Below are positions 24,964-32,936 of a stretch of 52,205 nt of DNA, one piece after another. The translations under genes and the position numbers were made by a program. The stretch is from a virus. The stretch lies in IMG/VR virus record IMGVR_UViG_3300030294_000051, positions 1-52,205 of that record; one strand, given 5' to 3'. Within the stretch, counting starts at the first letter, position 1. Every line of letters begins with the position of its first letter. Below the pieces are notes generated by a model. That model had not been told where the DNA came from and did no database searches. It worked only from the letters and a program-made list of their open reading frames with translations.

Positions 24964-25678
24964 GCTCGTACAATTATTTCGTCAGTATCATCATTAAAAT
25001 TATTCGGGTCGTTAGCATCTTTAGAACTGTCAAAATCAGGTTCTTTGCTTTCTTCGTTGCTTGGAAGAACTGAACTGTACATGACTACATTTGCGTAACT
25101 TAGTTCATACAAGACATAATCAAAATTCAATGTGTAACCCTTAGAAACCCCTGCTATTACAGCCCAAATACTATCGTTTAAACCATTTCCCTTTTTGTTT
25201 TCCTTAGCAGGTTTACTTCGAGTAGGGAAATGGTAAGATCGAAAAAATCTTTTAGCTCCATTCTTGTCAAAAGGTCAACAACTAACTTGTCCAACTGACT
25301 TGGAGAGTAATTTTCTAAAATCAAATCAGAAAGTTCCTTGTATTGGAATTCTTGGGATTGGTCTTTCTGTTTTCCTATTTTAAGCCAGTTTAAGGCTTTA
25401 TTCTTTTGTTCGGATATGTTTGAGTGTTTTTTCACACCTAAAATCAGTGTTGCAACTGTTAGACCGATAATTTCGCAGTCTTTCGCAATCATTAGTGATC
25501 CGTATATGTAATTATCAGTTTTTTCGAGGTTGGTCGGCAATTGTGACATTAGTTTTGAAACCTGAATGAGCGTTGCCGTGGTTGGTGGTGCAACATCAAA
25601 ACGTCTTCCGCAAATTTCAAAGACATTCGGTGTTTGCAAAATTGTTTCAGCCGTTTTTGTTTCTATTGTTTTTGACAT
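24960..25678 (-). CDS. Tail assembly chaperone, -1 frameshift product (gpGT-like)
   Basis: Joining the 25678 frame to the -1 frame at TTTTTTC (25247-25241) gives a 239-residue protein: 146 zero-frame residues plus 93 new ones. The -1 frame has no stop from upstream of the slip site down to TGA at 24960-24962, which overlaps the tape measure ATG. The extension (SIWAVIAGVSKGYTLNFDYV and on) has the W/aromatic helical look of T extensions. A G/GT frameshift pair just before the tape measure is conserved in long-tailed phages. Confidence 0.75.
25178..25678 (-). CDS. Tail assembly chaperone, zero-frame product (gpG-like)
   Basis: This 166-residue protein lies between the tail tube and tape measure genes. 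It is helical, with an N-terminal beta segment (FEICGRRFDVAPPTTATLI). It ends at TAA 20 codons after a slippery heptamer. It would bind the tape measure protein and recruit tube subunits. Its ATG is preceded by CAGTATGAAATT, a variant of the leader motif. Confidence 0.75.
   Translation of the reverse strand: MSKTIETKTAETILQTPNVFEICGRRFDVAPPTTATLIQVSKLMSQLPTNLEKTDNYIYGSLMIAKDCEIIGLTVATLILGVKKHSNISEQKNKALNWLKIGKQKDQSQEFQYKELSDLILENYSPSQLDKLVVDLLTRMELKDFFDLTISLLEVNLLRKTKREMV
25241..25247 (-). other. Slippery heptamer T TTT TTC for -1 frameshift
   Basis: In the zero frame the codons are GAT TTT TTC, so the heptamer fits X XXY YYZ with both tRNAs able to re-pair. It lies in the region where zero and -1 frames are both open. 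Confidence 0.7.
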
Positions 25679-25707
25679 AATTTCATACTGAAAAATTGTT
25701 CGCGAAA

Positions 25708-25838
25708 ATGCTTTTTTCTACTCTTATCTACTCTTCTTTATTCTACTCTACTCTACTCTGTCGAAAAGTTCCGGAGTAAATAGATAATATTCGGGAAGAA
25801 TGTGTAATTCTTCCCGAATATTCAGTTATTCTTCCCGA
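25708..25838. repeat. Composite repeat, copy B, with perfect 16-bp hairpin
   Basis: A CTACTCT-rich tract (about 25708-25756) is followed by a 22-bp segment (25757-25778) matching copy C at 19 positions, then a perfect inverted repeat with 16-bp arms and a 5-bp loop (25786-25801 with 25807-25822), and a third TTCCCGAA. The hairpin may terminate tail tube transcription, though a T-run is missing. No gene fits the gap 25679-25841. Confidence 0.65.
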
Positions 25839-25841
25839 ATT

Positions 25842-26342
25842 TTATGCTGCTTTTTTCTTGAACTTTGTGTAAAGTTCTCCATCAGCACAAGTCAAAACGA
25901 TAAAAGTCAAATCGGCAAATTCACCTTCTTCTTCTGATCTACCAGTAACGTAAGACACGCTCGCTTTGCGAACTTTTACACCGGTTGCTCCAAGATTTTT
26001 TGGAGTTACGACAACAGAATAAGGATCATTGATAACGTGTGATTTTACAATCAATTCGTCTTTTGCCACATTCAACGTAGAGTCAAGCAATGTGCTCAAC
26101 ATCTCGAAATCAGGCTCAATAATTCTTGTTTTGATTGTAATTTCTCCGTCAGAACCTTGAACAGCAACAAGCTTTCCACCTGTTGCAGTTGCTTTCAATT
26201 GCGCTCCATCAGTAGAAGCCATATTGGTCGTTTTGTCTTTGATTACACCAACATCTGTAAGTGTAACTGCAATAGCATCAGCAGCACCGGTTTTCCCGAT
26301 CTTGATATCTGCTTCGCTCCATGACATAATTATTTCAGACAT
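25842..26342 (-). CDS. Major tail tube protein
   Basis: A 166-residue beta-rich protein (strands such as GEITIKTRIIEPDFEML and KVRKASVSYVTG) with the size and position of the siphophage tail tube, between the tail terminator and chaperone genes. It would polymerise into the tube around the tape measure. Starts at ATG 26342; an internal Met at position 6 is an alternative. Confidence 0.8.
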   Translation of the reverse strand: MSEIIMSWSEADIKIGKTGAADAIAVTLTDVGVIKDKTTNMASTDGAQLKATATGGKLVAVQGSDGEITIKTRIIEPDFEMLSTLLDSTLNVAKDELIVKSHVINDPYSVVVTPKNLGATGVKVRKASVSYVTGRSEEEGEFADLTFIVLTCADGELYTKFKKKAA

Positions 26343-26363
26343 ATATTTTTCCCTTTCTTTAAA

Positions 26364-26762
26364 TTAAATTGTTTTGAATTTTAATCTTGCATTTACAAAG
26401 TATTGATCAATCCCTTCTGCTTTTTCTGTTGAAATCATTTCATCTAAACTAAAGTCGTAGTTGATATCTGACAGTGATTCAAAAAATGAATTCATTAGAA
26501 CTTCAATTTCTACACACCTATCAACATCCTTTACATTAGCCCCATTTGAAGTGATATTCGGAACGTAAACATTGATATTTACTATTCCAATCTGAACCTG
26601 ATTAGCTGTACCAATTGGCCTTTGAATCACTAAGTCTTCTGTATCTGCATTATCTGGTCGAAGTCCTGGTCTATAAATATTACCTCTGATATCCGTTTTC
26701 AACGAACTACCATTAATCAATACATAAACATATTCCTCTATTTGTCCACTTGTTTTTTTCAT
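26364..26762 (-). CDS. Tail terminator-like protein
   Basis: A 132-residue protein located between the HK97 gp10-like gene and the tail tube, the place of the lambda gpU-type tail terminator. Its alternating beta strands (VQIGIVNINVYVP) fit this. Function is given by gene order more than by sequence. Confidence 0.6.
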   Translation of the reverse strand: MKKTSGQIEEYVYVLINGSSLKTDIRGNIYRPGLRPDNADTEDLVIQRPIGTANQVQIGIVNINVYVPNITSNGANVKDVDRCVEIEVLMNSFFESLSDINYDFSLDEMISTEKAEGIDQYFVNARLKFKTI

Positions 26763-27202
26763 GCTGCAAATCCTAGTTGTCTTAATAATTCAGGTATCTT
26801 TTGTTCAGCGTATAATTCAGCAGAAATAAGTACATCCAATCCCATTGCTTCAACACAGCTAGCGTAATTCATTCCGGCAACAACAATCAAAACCATACCT
26901 TTTTTATTCTCAGCAATTAAGCTTTTCAGAAAATTGGTACCATCTCTTTTGCCTTTGCTTCCTTTCTTTACAGTAGGGAATGAGGACTTACTTACAACCA
27001 CACCATCATCCAAAACGACAAAGCCAATTGACGATGTAAGATTACCTGTTTGATCAATGTATTTATGACTACTTCTAGCCTTGTTTACGGCTTCCTTTCC
27101 AACGTATATCAGTGTTCGTAAAACAGCTTTCTTTCGGGTCTCAATCTCTTTGTAGAGTTGTTCCTGAATGGCATGAATACTGAAACTATTGTCTGATAGC
27201 AT
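26759..27202 (-). CDS. HK97 gp10-like head-tail connector
   Basis: The ATG at 27202 overlaps the stop of the previous gene (TAATG), so I chose it over longer starts in the same frame; the product is 147 residues. It has an N-terminal helix (IQEQLYKEIETRKKAVLRTL) and a beta-rich C-terminus with YASCVEAMG, as in HK97 gp10-type proteins that join the neck to the tail. Confidence 0.7.
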   Translation of the reverse strand: MLSDNSFSIHAIQEQLYKEIETRKKAVLRTLIYVGKEAVNKARSSHKYIDQTGNLTSSIGFVVLDDGVVVSKSSFPTVKKGSKGKRDGTNFLKSLIAENKKGMVLIVVAGMNYASCVEAMGLDVLISAELYAEQKIPELLRQLGFAA

Positions 27203-27513
27203 TAGATAGTTATTTTTACACGTTGTATTGTTTCTAGCACTTCCAAATACTGAACTTGCTTTTCGCAAACTACATTTCCACGACTGTCTTTCAAGAGTAC
27301 TTGCGTAGCGTTGAAATTTTGATCTTGAACGGTAATGACATATTCTGACTGGGTAAAATTTCCGTCCTGATACTTGCCTTTGTTGTTGTGAGTGTTTGCT
27401 TTGTACAAACATTCAACAGGTTCGCCCCAATCGAAAACATCAGGGATAGCAGTACCTTTCGGAGTTTGTCCACCGCCTGACTTTTTTACTTTTGCCTGAA
27501 TAGTTCCTTTCAT
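27202..27513 (-). CDS. Head-tail stopper-like protein
   Basis: A small (103 aa) beta-rich protein with strands such as YVITVQDQNF, in the second connector position. It likely closes the head after packaging and joins the tail. The role is taken from order and size. Confidence 0.55.
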   Translation of the reverse strand: MKGTIQAKVKKSGGGQTPKGTAIPDVFDWGEPVECLYKANTHNNKGKYQDGNFTQSEYVITVQDQNFNATQVLLKDSRGNVVCEKQVQYLEVLETIQRVKITI

Positions 27514-27818
27514 TATTCTAATCTTTCGACAGTTGCTTGTTTAATGTAAGTCGTTGAATCAATACCGGCTTCAACACATTTCCGTTTGATAAATGTGTTT
27601 ACTTCTTCCTTATTGAAAGAAATAGAAACACCACCCTCGGAAACGTTATTGAGCATCACCATTTGCGACAAAATTTCAACAACAATAATTGCTATCTTTT
27701 TTTCATCGCTTACAGCCTCAGTAGCCGCAAGGCTGTGCTTTTCACACTGCCTTACGATTAATGATTGACGAACAGGATATGGTTGCAAGTCCTCTGTTAT
27801 AGCTGCAAGATTGGTCAT
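27513..27818 (-). CDS. Head-tail adaptor-like protein
   Basis: A 101-residue helical protein directly after the capsid gene, where siphophages have the first connector (gp6/gp15 type). The 1-bp overlap with the next gene indicates translational coupling. Confidence 0.55.
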   Translation of the reverse strand: MTNLAAITEDLQPYPVRQSLIVRQCEKHSLAATEAVSDEKKIAIIVVEILSQMVMLNNVSEGGVSISFNKEEVNTFIKRKCVEAGIDSTTYIKQATVERLE

Positions 27819-27819
27819 C

Positions 27820-28920
27820 TTATAATCCTCCGTTCCAAGCTACGTTGGTAGTGTTGATGAACACTAACGAAGCACGGTTGATCAATGCAGGTTGTACATA
27901 GGCTTCTGCCATTGTAACCTCCAACATAGGGTTAACTTGCGAGTAAACAGTTGTTTTTGCAAAAGCTCCCTGAGCTTGCAAAGCAGCAGTTTCTTCGATA
28001 ACTGGAACAGGCTTGTAATAAGTCCAACCCAATTGTGGAACAGGCGAAAGAGTAACTACATTTTCATTCCAAGGTTTGATTGTAGTTTGTTTTCCCGCTT
28101 TGTCTTCGATAGTTGCATAACTATCCAAAACAAGGAACTGAGGAAACCCTTTTGAGCGCATGTAAGCATTTACGTTATCAACAGAAAGAACTTCTGTTGA
28201 AGTCAAACCACTTACGTTCATCAAGATAGAAGCCACTTTTTTAGCAGTAGCAGTTTGAGCCAAAAGTTGCTCGAATTTGGAAGTTTCCAAAATGGCAAAC
28301 ATTGGTTTTTTCAAACCTTTTTTAGTGATTTCTTTCTGCATTTTCACAACATCGCCAATTCCATCAGCAGTAATATCACTCCAAGCTTTTGTAACTCCTA
28401 CGAAGTTTTCAGCAGCAATATTGAAGTTGATTTCATCGGTAGTTGCCATGTCACCCTCAATGGATGCAGGGAAAGTTTGCTTTCCGGCTGAGCCGATACG
28501 CAAAGCATCAATTTCAACTTTGTAGTCGATACCGTCAGAACAAGCCTTGATGTCATCATACACCATATCAACCAAGTACCTTGCAGTAGCTTTGTCTTGT
28601 GTATTTGCAGCAGAGATTGTTTTAAGGTCGCGATATTCGTTGATTTGAACTTCGTCTTTCTCTTTCGACATAGAGATTTTACCAAGCTTTCCGCTCCAAG
28701 AACCAACAGTCTTTCGTGTTTTCAAAGGAGCTTTCACATTGAATGCAACACGGTCGGCAGAAATAGGAATTCCTTCATTGCCCTCAATTCCTTTCAGGTC
28801 AAATTTAGGAGTGTACTTCAACGGGAACAAGATGGACCAAACAAGTCCAGTACCCGGTTTATACGAGTTCACCTCGGCATTCATGCCGGGTTGATCTAGC
28901 TCAAATAATGGTTTTTCCAT
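27820..28920 (-). CDS. Major capsid protein
   Basis: A 366-residue protein resembling lambda gpE-type capsid proteins in length and in its extended N-terminal part (KTRKTVGSWSGKLGKISMSK) with a later FLVLDSYATIEDK segment. It follows the scaffold-like and decoration-like genes, the order seen in lambda (protease/scaffold, D, E). It forms the HK97-fold shell. Confidence 0.87.
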   Translation of the reverse strand: MEKPLFELDQPGMNAEVNSYKPGTGLVWSILFPLKYTPKFDLKGIEGNEGIPISADRVAFNVKAPLKTRKTVGSWSGKLGKISMSKEKDEVQINEYRDLKTISAANTQDKATARYLVDMVYDDIKACSDGIDYKVEIDALRIGSAGKQTFPASIEGDMATTDEINFNIAAENFVGVTKAWSDITADGIGDVVKMQKEITKKGLKKPMFAILETSKFEQLLAQTATAKKVASILMNVSGLTSTEVLSVDNVNAYMRSKGFPQFLVLDSYATIEDKAGKQTTIKPWNENVVTLSPVPQLGWTYYKPVPVIEETAALQAQGAFAKTTVYSQVNPMLEVTMAEAYVQPALINRASLVFINTTNVAWNGGL

Positions 28921-28922
28921 GA

Positions 28923-29477
28923 TTATACAGCTTTAATGGTTTGTAACAGAGCTAAAACTTCTGTAGAAGCATTAACCGTTTCTTTTCTCACATTGGCAAT
29001 GTTGATAACTCTTACAAGTTGATCTCCTTCGCCTGCATACACCGGTGCACCTGTTAGGAAACTTGGTGTGTAGATTGGAGTAGCTGCCGAAGCAGAAGCC
29101 GAAGCTGCCTGATACAGTACTGTTCCAACTGGAATAACCAAACCAAGAGTTGCAGTAACAATATCCTTTACAGTACTGGTAGTTGTGTCAACCTCAGTAA
29201 CTGCAACTGATTTTGTACCGTTAGCGATAAATTCGCCTACAATAACACCACTACCTTTTTCTACTTCAATGGTAGTGTCAGAAACACCAACAGCCTTTAC
29301 AAGTCGCAGTGCTTTAATTGGTTTTAGGATACCTGCAGATAAACCTACAGCAGTCCCGGTCTTAATGTCGTAAGTAGGGTTAGCTACTAAGGCACCACCA
29401 GGCTTTTCTCCAAGAACTTGCTCGAAAACTACCTGTTCGACAGCAGCCGGATCGGTATGTCCAAATTTTACATTCAT
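28923..29477 (-). CDS. Head decoration-like protein
   Basis: A 184-residue protein rich in Val, Thr, Ala and Gly with predicted beta structure, directly before the capsid gene. The position and composition match head decoration or fibre proteins; a motif that would settle this is not visible. Confidence 0.6.
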   Translation of the reverse strand: MNVKFGHTDPAAVEQVVFEQVLGEKPGGALVANPTYDIKTGTAVGLSAGILKPIKALRLVKAVGVSDTTIEVEKGSGVIVGEFIANGTKSVAVTEVDTTTSTVKDIVTATLGLVIPVGTVLYQAASASASAATPIYTPSFLTGAPVYAGEGDQLVRVINIANVRKETVNASTEVLALLQTIKAV

Positions 29478-29488
29478 GATGATTTAAT

Positions 29489-30151
29489 TTATTTTGGGAG
29501 CCCGGTAATTGCAGTTGCTCCCTGCTCTGCATTTCTTTCAGCAACACGTTCGAGTACTTCCGCAGATGGCTTATCAGGGACATCGCCTTTTCCACCTACT
29601 CCTGGCGCACCGATAATTTCAAGACCTTTGTCGGCTAACTCCTGTTTGATACCTTTCATAACTTCTTCTTGCTCGGTAACATAGGAATTGAAATCTTCAT
29701 CATCTTTGAAATTGATACGGTCAAAATCTTTCAATTTTGCTGCTTTTTGTAGGGGTAGAAGTCCTTCAAGTGTTGCTTCAAATGATGCTCTGCGGTCTTT
29801 CTTTTGATTGGCATTTATCAAAGAATCAATAAGAGCTTTTTGCTCTTCCTTTTCCTTCTTATACCAAGCAGGCATTTCATCATTCTGTTCAACAGGTTTT
29901 TTGTCAGACCCCGGTGCGGGTTCTTGTTTCTTGTTAAGTTTCTCTTTCTCGGCATTGATTACTCGGTTAGCCATTGACTGAGACACTTTCAAATAGGGAA
30001 GGACTTTGTCGATTTCGGATTGAATCGCTTCATCTGTTGCATCTTCTTGTAAGTTTCCAGCAAGGTCTGCTGCGACACCTTCAAGCTCTTCTTTACTAAA
30101 CCCCAACGATACAGTTTTGGGTTTTAGGAGTTGTAACACTTTGGTTTTCAT
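29489..30151 (-). CDS. Scaffold-like protein
   Basis: A 220-residue, highly charged helical protein (Glu/Lys-rich coiled coil at about 70-130) and first gene of the capsid operon. Scaffolds guide capsid assembly and then leave the head. No protease signature is visible, so a separate protease is not evident in this phage. Confidence 0.75.
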   Translation of the reverse strand: MKTKVLQLLKPKTVSLGFSKEELEGVAADLAGNLQEDATDEAIQSEIDKVLPYLKVSQSMANRVINAEKEKLNKKQEPAPGSDKKPVEQNDEMPAWYKKEKEEQKALIDSLINANQKKDRRASFEATLEGLLPLQKAAKLKDFDRINFKDDEDFNSYVTEQEEVMKGIKQELADKGLEIIGAPGVGGKGDVPDKPSAEVLERVAERNAEQGATAITGLPK

Positions 30152-30180
30152 TTGATTAATGAATTAATGGTTTGTTTTAT

Positions 30181-30230
30181 GAGCTTGCCATGTCAACAAA
30201 CATCACTTTTTTGACCTGTGTTACAAGCTC
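30181..30230 (-). promoter_or_regulatory. Hairpin in the 5' leader of the capsid operon
   Basis: The leader between S4 and the scaffold gene holds a perfect 7-bp stem GAGCTTG/CAAGCTC (30181-30187 with 30224-30230) enclosing a second stem GTCAA/TTGAC (30192-30196 with 30211-30215). It may stabilise or regulate the message. Confidence 0.45.
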
Positions 30231-30239
30231 GTTAGGCCA

Positions 30240-30278
30240 CAAAAATACAAAAAGTGAGCGTAACACGCTCACTTTTTG
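30240..30278 (-). promoter_or_regulatory. Operator-promoter S4 (capsid-tail operon)
   Basis: A perfect inverted repeat with 14-bp arms (30248-30261 with 30265-30278) contains GTGAGCGTGTTACGCTCAC; six bases further lies the exact -7 element TATTTTTG (30240-30247). It drives the scaffold-to-tail operon. Confidence 0.8.
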
Positions 30279-30312
30279 AAGAAAAAATATAAAAAAAATT
30301 ACATTGGGTCAA

Positions 30313-30528
30313 TTACCATGGTAAATCATCTGTTTCAATAGGGAATTTATAATTCAAAAATTCCAAATCTAAACGGTGTTTTTCGTTACCATTATCTTTC
30401 CAATACTCATACTTTGCATCAAGCATCGTTCTTACTGATCCGCATGAAATGCCATCGACAATAGTAGGAATTTCGGCAGTTTGGAAGAAATCTAATTTTA
30501 TACCATCATTGTTAGAATAAATCTGCAA
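30313..30528 (-). CDS. Nucleotidyltransferase-like protein, 3' part of a frameshifted gene
   Basis: This frame has no ATG at its start, only TTG. Its sequence (IKLDFFQTAEIPTIVDGI, then CGSVRTMLDAKYEYWKD) is the natural continuation of the nucleotidyltransferase-like N-terminal part at 30498-30764. Adding one base near 30525-30529 joins the two into about 150 residues. Confidence 0.5.
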   Translation of the reverse strand: MQIYSNNDGIKLDFFQTAEIPTIVDGISCGSVRTMLDAKYEYWKDNGNEKHRLDLEFLNYKFPIETDDLPW

Positions 30529-30764
30529 TACTCTGATTCTTCATACTCTTCTTCTGTTTCAATTTCCTTTTGTTTAAATCCATTAGGAATAATTAATGCA
30601 CCAGTAACACTACTTACTAAAATATCAATATCAGTAGCTTCTCTTCGCTTATCAATTCCACGATAAGCTAACATTAAACTCCCACTTAGCATAGCATTCA
30701 AGTGACTATTGCTTTTGATTATTTCTTTTGCTATTTCAAGCAATTCTAATTCTTCATGTGTCAT
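30498..30764 (-). CDS. Nucleotidyltransferase-like protein, 5' part of a frameshifted gene
   Basis: The 88-residue frame contains the minimal nucleotidyltransferase signature: GSLMLAYRG followed by a DIDILVS acid pair. The last residues (CRFILTMMV) break the pattern, while the other frame continues it, so the gene is probably broken or the base count is wrong here. The start overlaps the previous stop by 4 bp. Confidence 0.55.
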   Translation of the reverse strand: MTHEELELLEIAKEIIKSNSHLNAMLSGSLMLAYRGIDKRREATDIDILVSSVTGALIIPNGFKQKEIETEEEYEESEYCRFILTMMV

Positions 30765-31075
30765 GTTCTAACTGTTCTTTTTACTCTTAGTTCTCGTTTC
30801 ACATTGTACATGTTTATGTCGGAAGCATTGAAACGTTTTTCGAACTTCTCGATAATCTGTTCTCTTGTCAAATCAGGAGAAACAAACAATGTCAAAGCTT
30901 TTTTAAAACCATACTTTAGTGAGGAAACTGGAACCGTTGGTTTTTGATTACTTTCTTTGAACTCTCTTAGTTTTTCTGCTGCACTGGCAACTCCACGCTT
31001 AGGAACTATCTGATCCATCAATTCGTCTTTTGATACAGGCTTCTTTTCGATTTTGTTTTTTACAATACGTTTCAT
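30761..31075 (-). CDS. Basic hypothetical protein, 104 aa
   Basis: Not recognised. Lys/Arg-rich at both ends (MKRIVKNKIEKK and NVKRELRVKRTVRT), which suggests nucleic-acid contact. Member of the small-gene operon from S5. Confidence 0.65.
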   Translation of the reverse strand: MKRIVKNKIEKKPVSKDELMDQIVPKRGVASAAEKLREFKESNQKPTVPVSSLKYGFKKALTLFVSPDLTREQIIEKFEKRFNASDINMYNVKRELRVKRTVRT

Positions 31076-31093
31076 AACTATCTTATTTTAAAT

Positions 31094-31543
31094 TTACATT
31101 TCTCCTTCATCTCCAAAACTGTAATAACTATCTTCGGTAACAATGATATGATCCAGTAATGTAATGTTGAATAACTTACATCCGTCTTTCAACTGTTTTG
31201 TAACAGCTTTATCATGAGTGCTAGGGAATGCGTTTCCGCTTGGGTGATTGTGCGAAATAATTATTCCGGAAGCTCCCATTTTTAATGCTGCACCGACTAT
31301 AAGTTTTGGATCAATAACGGTTTGATTTGTAGCTCCTGTTGAATGCTTCATCCAACCAATGGTATTATTTGCTGAGTTCAAGTAAATGACAATTACACTT
31401 TCTGTCAATTCGAAAACGTCCTGGTCATAGAATTTCATGAATAACTCTGCTGCATCTTTGGATGAAGCAATCTTACATCTCAGCGTATCGCCTTTTTTGT
31501 ACTTCAACTCTATTTCTGGAAGAGTGCCTTTGTATGTTTTCAT
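31094..31543 (-). CDS. RadC-type JAB/JAMM protein
   Basis: A 149-residue single-domain RadC homologue. The JAMM motif is present: Glu45 or Glu48, His98 and His100 (SHNHPSGN) and Asp111 (THDKA). The N-terminal HhH region of host RadC is missing, as is usual for phage and mobile-element copies. The true function of this family is unresolved; it often travels with antirestriction genes. Confidence 0.88.
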   Translation of the reverse strand: MKTYKGTLPEIELKYKKGDTLRCKIASSKDAAELFMKFYDQDVFELTESVIVIYLNSANNTIGWMKHSTGATNQTVIDPKLIVGAALKMGASGIIISHNHPSGNAFPSTHDKAVTKQLKDGCKLFNITLLDHIIVTEDSYYSFGDEGEM

Positions 31544-31830
31544 TCTGTTGCTCTTTTGATTACTGCGTTTATCTGTTTCTCAATTGAATAATTATTTGCT
31601 CTTTGTGCAGGATTGCCATTTACAACCCATTCTTCTTGAAATCTTTTCAATGCTTCTAGCATTACCGGTGCTGCAACTATTAACTTTGCATTTTCAAAAT
31701 CATTTTCATTTGTTATGATTCTACAAATAGATTTTTTTGAACCATCTTTTGCTATTGCTTTGATAATGCAAGTTTCAGGACTATTCTTTGTGTTCCATAC
31801 TCGTTGCCAATCTCCGTTTGTGTGTGCCAT
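31540..31830 (-). CDS. Hypothetical protein, 96 aa
   Basis: The segment ENAKLIVAAPVMLEALKRF is a common ending of small phage proteins of unknown function; the N-terminal half is beta-rich. It overlaps the RadC-type gene by 4 bp. Confidence 0.7.
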   Translation of the reverse strand: MAHTNGDWQRVWNTKNSPETCIIKAIAKDGSKKSICRIITNENDFENAKLIVAAPVMLEALKRFQEEWVVNGNPAQRANNYSIEKQINAVIKRATE

Positions 31831-31836
31831 ATTCCT

Positions 31837-32031
31837 TTATTCTGAAAAGATTAAACTATTTTCTTCAATCGTTACAACAAGACCATCGAAGTCTTCTTCT
31901 GCTCCGAGCATTTGAGCCAGTTGTAAAACTACAGAGTATTCAATTCCATTCTCTTCCGAAATAGACCTCAAATAATCTTCACGGCTGTTGTAACCGTTCA
32001 TTTGATAGGCATTTAATTTTTGCTTTTTCAT
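31837..32031 (-). CDS. Hypothetical protein, 64 aa
   Basis: The ATG at 32031 follows AGTAGCAGT directly, which decides this start over a longer frame. The protein (MKKQKLNAYQMNGYNSREDY and on) is acidic toward the end; no family recognised. Confidence 0.65.
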   Translation of the reverse strand: MKKQKLNAYQMNGYNSREDYLRSISEENGIEYSVVLQLAQMLGAEEDFDGLVVTIEENSLIFSE

Positions 32032-32038
32032 ACTGCTA

Positions 32039-32242
32039 CTATTTAAAATTTGTTGTTGTGCTAAGTGCATATTCAGAAGTAAAGAACTCATTTGACTTTA
32101 CATGCTTGATTTCTATCTCTTTTATTGGCTTACTGGTGTCAATTTTACTATTCACTCTATTGTATTTTAAATCGTGTTCAATAACAATTTCAGCTTCCTG
32201 ATTTAATTCTTGCAGTATTTGAACTAATTCATTTACTTTCAT
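32039..32242 (-). CDS. Hypothetical protein, 67 aa
   Basis: Start at the ATG at 32242, 4 bp after the previous stop; a longer frame to 32278 would overlap that gene. N-terminal helix (MKVNELVQILQELNQEAEI) followed by beta strands. Not recognised. Confidence 0.65.
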   Translation of the reverse strand: MKVNELVQILQELNQEAEIVIEHDLKYNRVNSKIDTSKPIKEIEIKHVKSNEFFTSEYALSTTTNFK

Positions 32243-32246
32243 GGCA

Positions 32247-32522
32247 TCAGTGTTTTGAACAACGAGGTAAAAAACCACGAGTTAGTTTTCCATTGGTCCT
32301 GTCGATATGATCCATGATACCATAAATATCATGTGAAAAGTTGAATTCATCAAAGGCTAATAGCTTTTCCAAATCCAAAGGAGTTCCATTACAATGAGTT
32401 GCAGTCACATCCATGTTCAAGTCCATGACTACTATTTCATCTAATTCTTTTACTGCACGTTTTACGATTTTTCCAATAAGTTCGTGCTCACTTTTTGGGG
32501 CATTCCAATTAATTGTTTCCAT
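32247..32522 (-). CDS. Hypothetical protein, 91 aa
   Basis: Not recognised. Mixed alpha/beta with a hydrophobic strand DEIVVMDLNMDVTATHC. The leader AGTAGCAGAAAATG carries the shared start motif with a slightly larger gap. Confidence 0.65.
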   Translation of the reverse strand: METINWNAPKSEHELIGKIVKRAVKELDEIVVMDLNMDVTATHCNGTPLDLEKLLAFDEFNFSHDIYGIMDHIDRTNGKLTRGFLPRCSKH

Positions 32523-32535
32523 TTTCTGCTACTGT

Positions 32536-32787
32536 TTAAAGATTATACTTTGATTTGATAAGTTGTAAGGCTTGTGTCTTGATAGCGTCTGTATCAATCT
32601 GTAATGACTTGTAGAACGACTCTTTCCCGGTCATTGATTCATGTGCTATTTGAAGTGTTCTACGTTCGTCTGCTGAAAAACCAATTCTGAACGTTTTGAA
32701 AATTCCGAAAGCTGCTACTATGTTGCCAAGGTTGAATAATTCAACTGCCTTGTCGGTCTTTGTTGGGGGTAATGTTGCTACTGACAT
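32536..32787 (-). CDS. Hypothetical protein, 83 aa
   Basis: Not recognised. Short helical protein and first gene of the S5 operon, with a Lys-rich end (LQLIKSKYNL). Confidence 0.65.
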   Translation of the reverse strand: MSVATLPPTKTDKAVELFNLGNIVAAFGIFKTFRIGFSADERRTLQIAHESMTGKESFYKSLQIDTDAIKTQALQLIKSKYNL

Positions 32788-32821
32788 TGTCTTGTGTTTA
32801 TTTGTTTGTTTAAAAGAATGT

Positions 32822-32871
32822 GTAAAGCTAACAATAATAATTGAAATGTGTGTGCAATACGCTCATAAATT
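32822..32871 (-). promoter_or_regulatory. Operator-promoter S5 with 10-bp displaced palindrome
   Basis: The dyad ATGAGCGTATTGCACACAC (weaker arms than elsewhere) lies 17 bp, not 6-7 bp, upstream of the -7 element TAGCTTTA (32822-32829). The difference is one helical turn, so the protein would bind on the same face of the DNA. Confidence 0.6.
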
Positions 32872-32936
32872 GAAGTGAATTAATGTTGTTTAACGTGATA
32901 ACTTACTGATAGCCATGTTCGTAACATATATAAACA

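Noticed and set aside
25190-25200. AAAAAGGG run as the tail chaperone slip site
   Set aside because: In the zero frame the codons AAA AGG do not allow the second tRNA to re-pair after a -1 slip; TTTTTTC upstream fits the heptamer rule.
26759-27412. 217-residue frame as one gene
   Set aside because: The first 70 residues overlap the preceding connector gene and look random; the ATG at 27202 with TAATG coupling is a better start.
31094-31543. RadC-type protein as proof of a DNA repair function
   Set aside because: The JAMM domain is clear, but the repair role of this family is not established, so only the domain is claimed.
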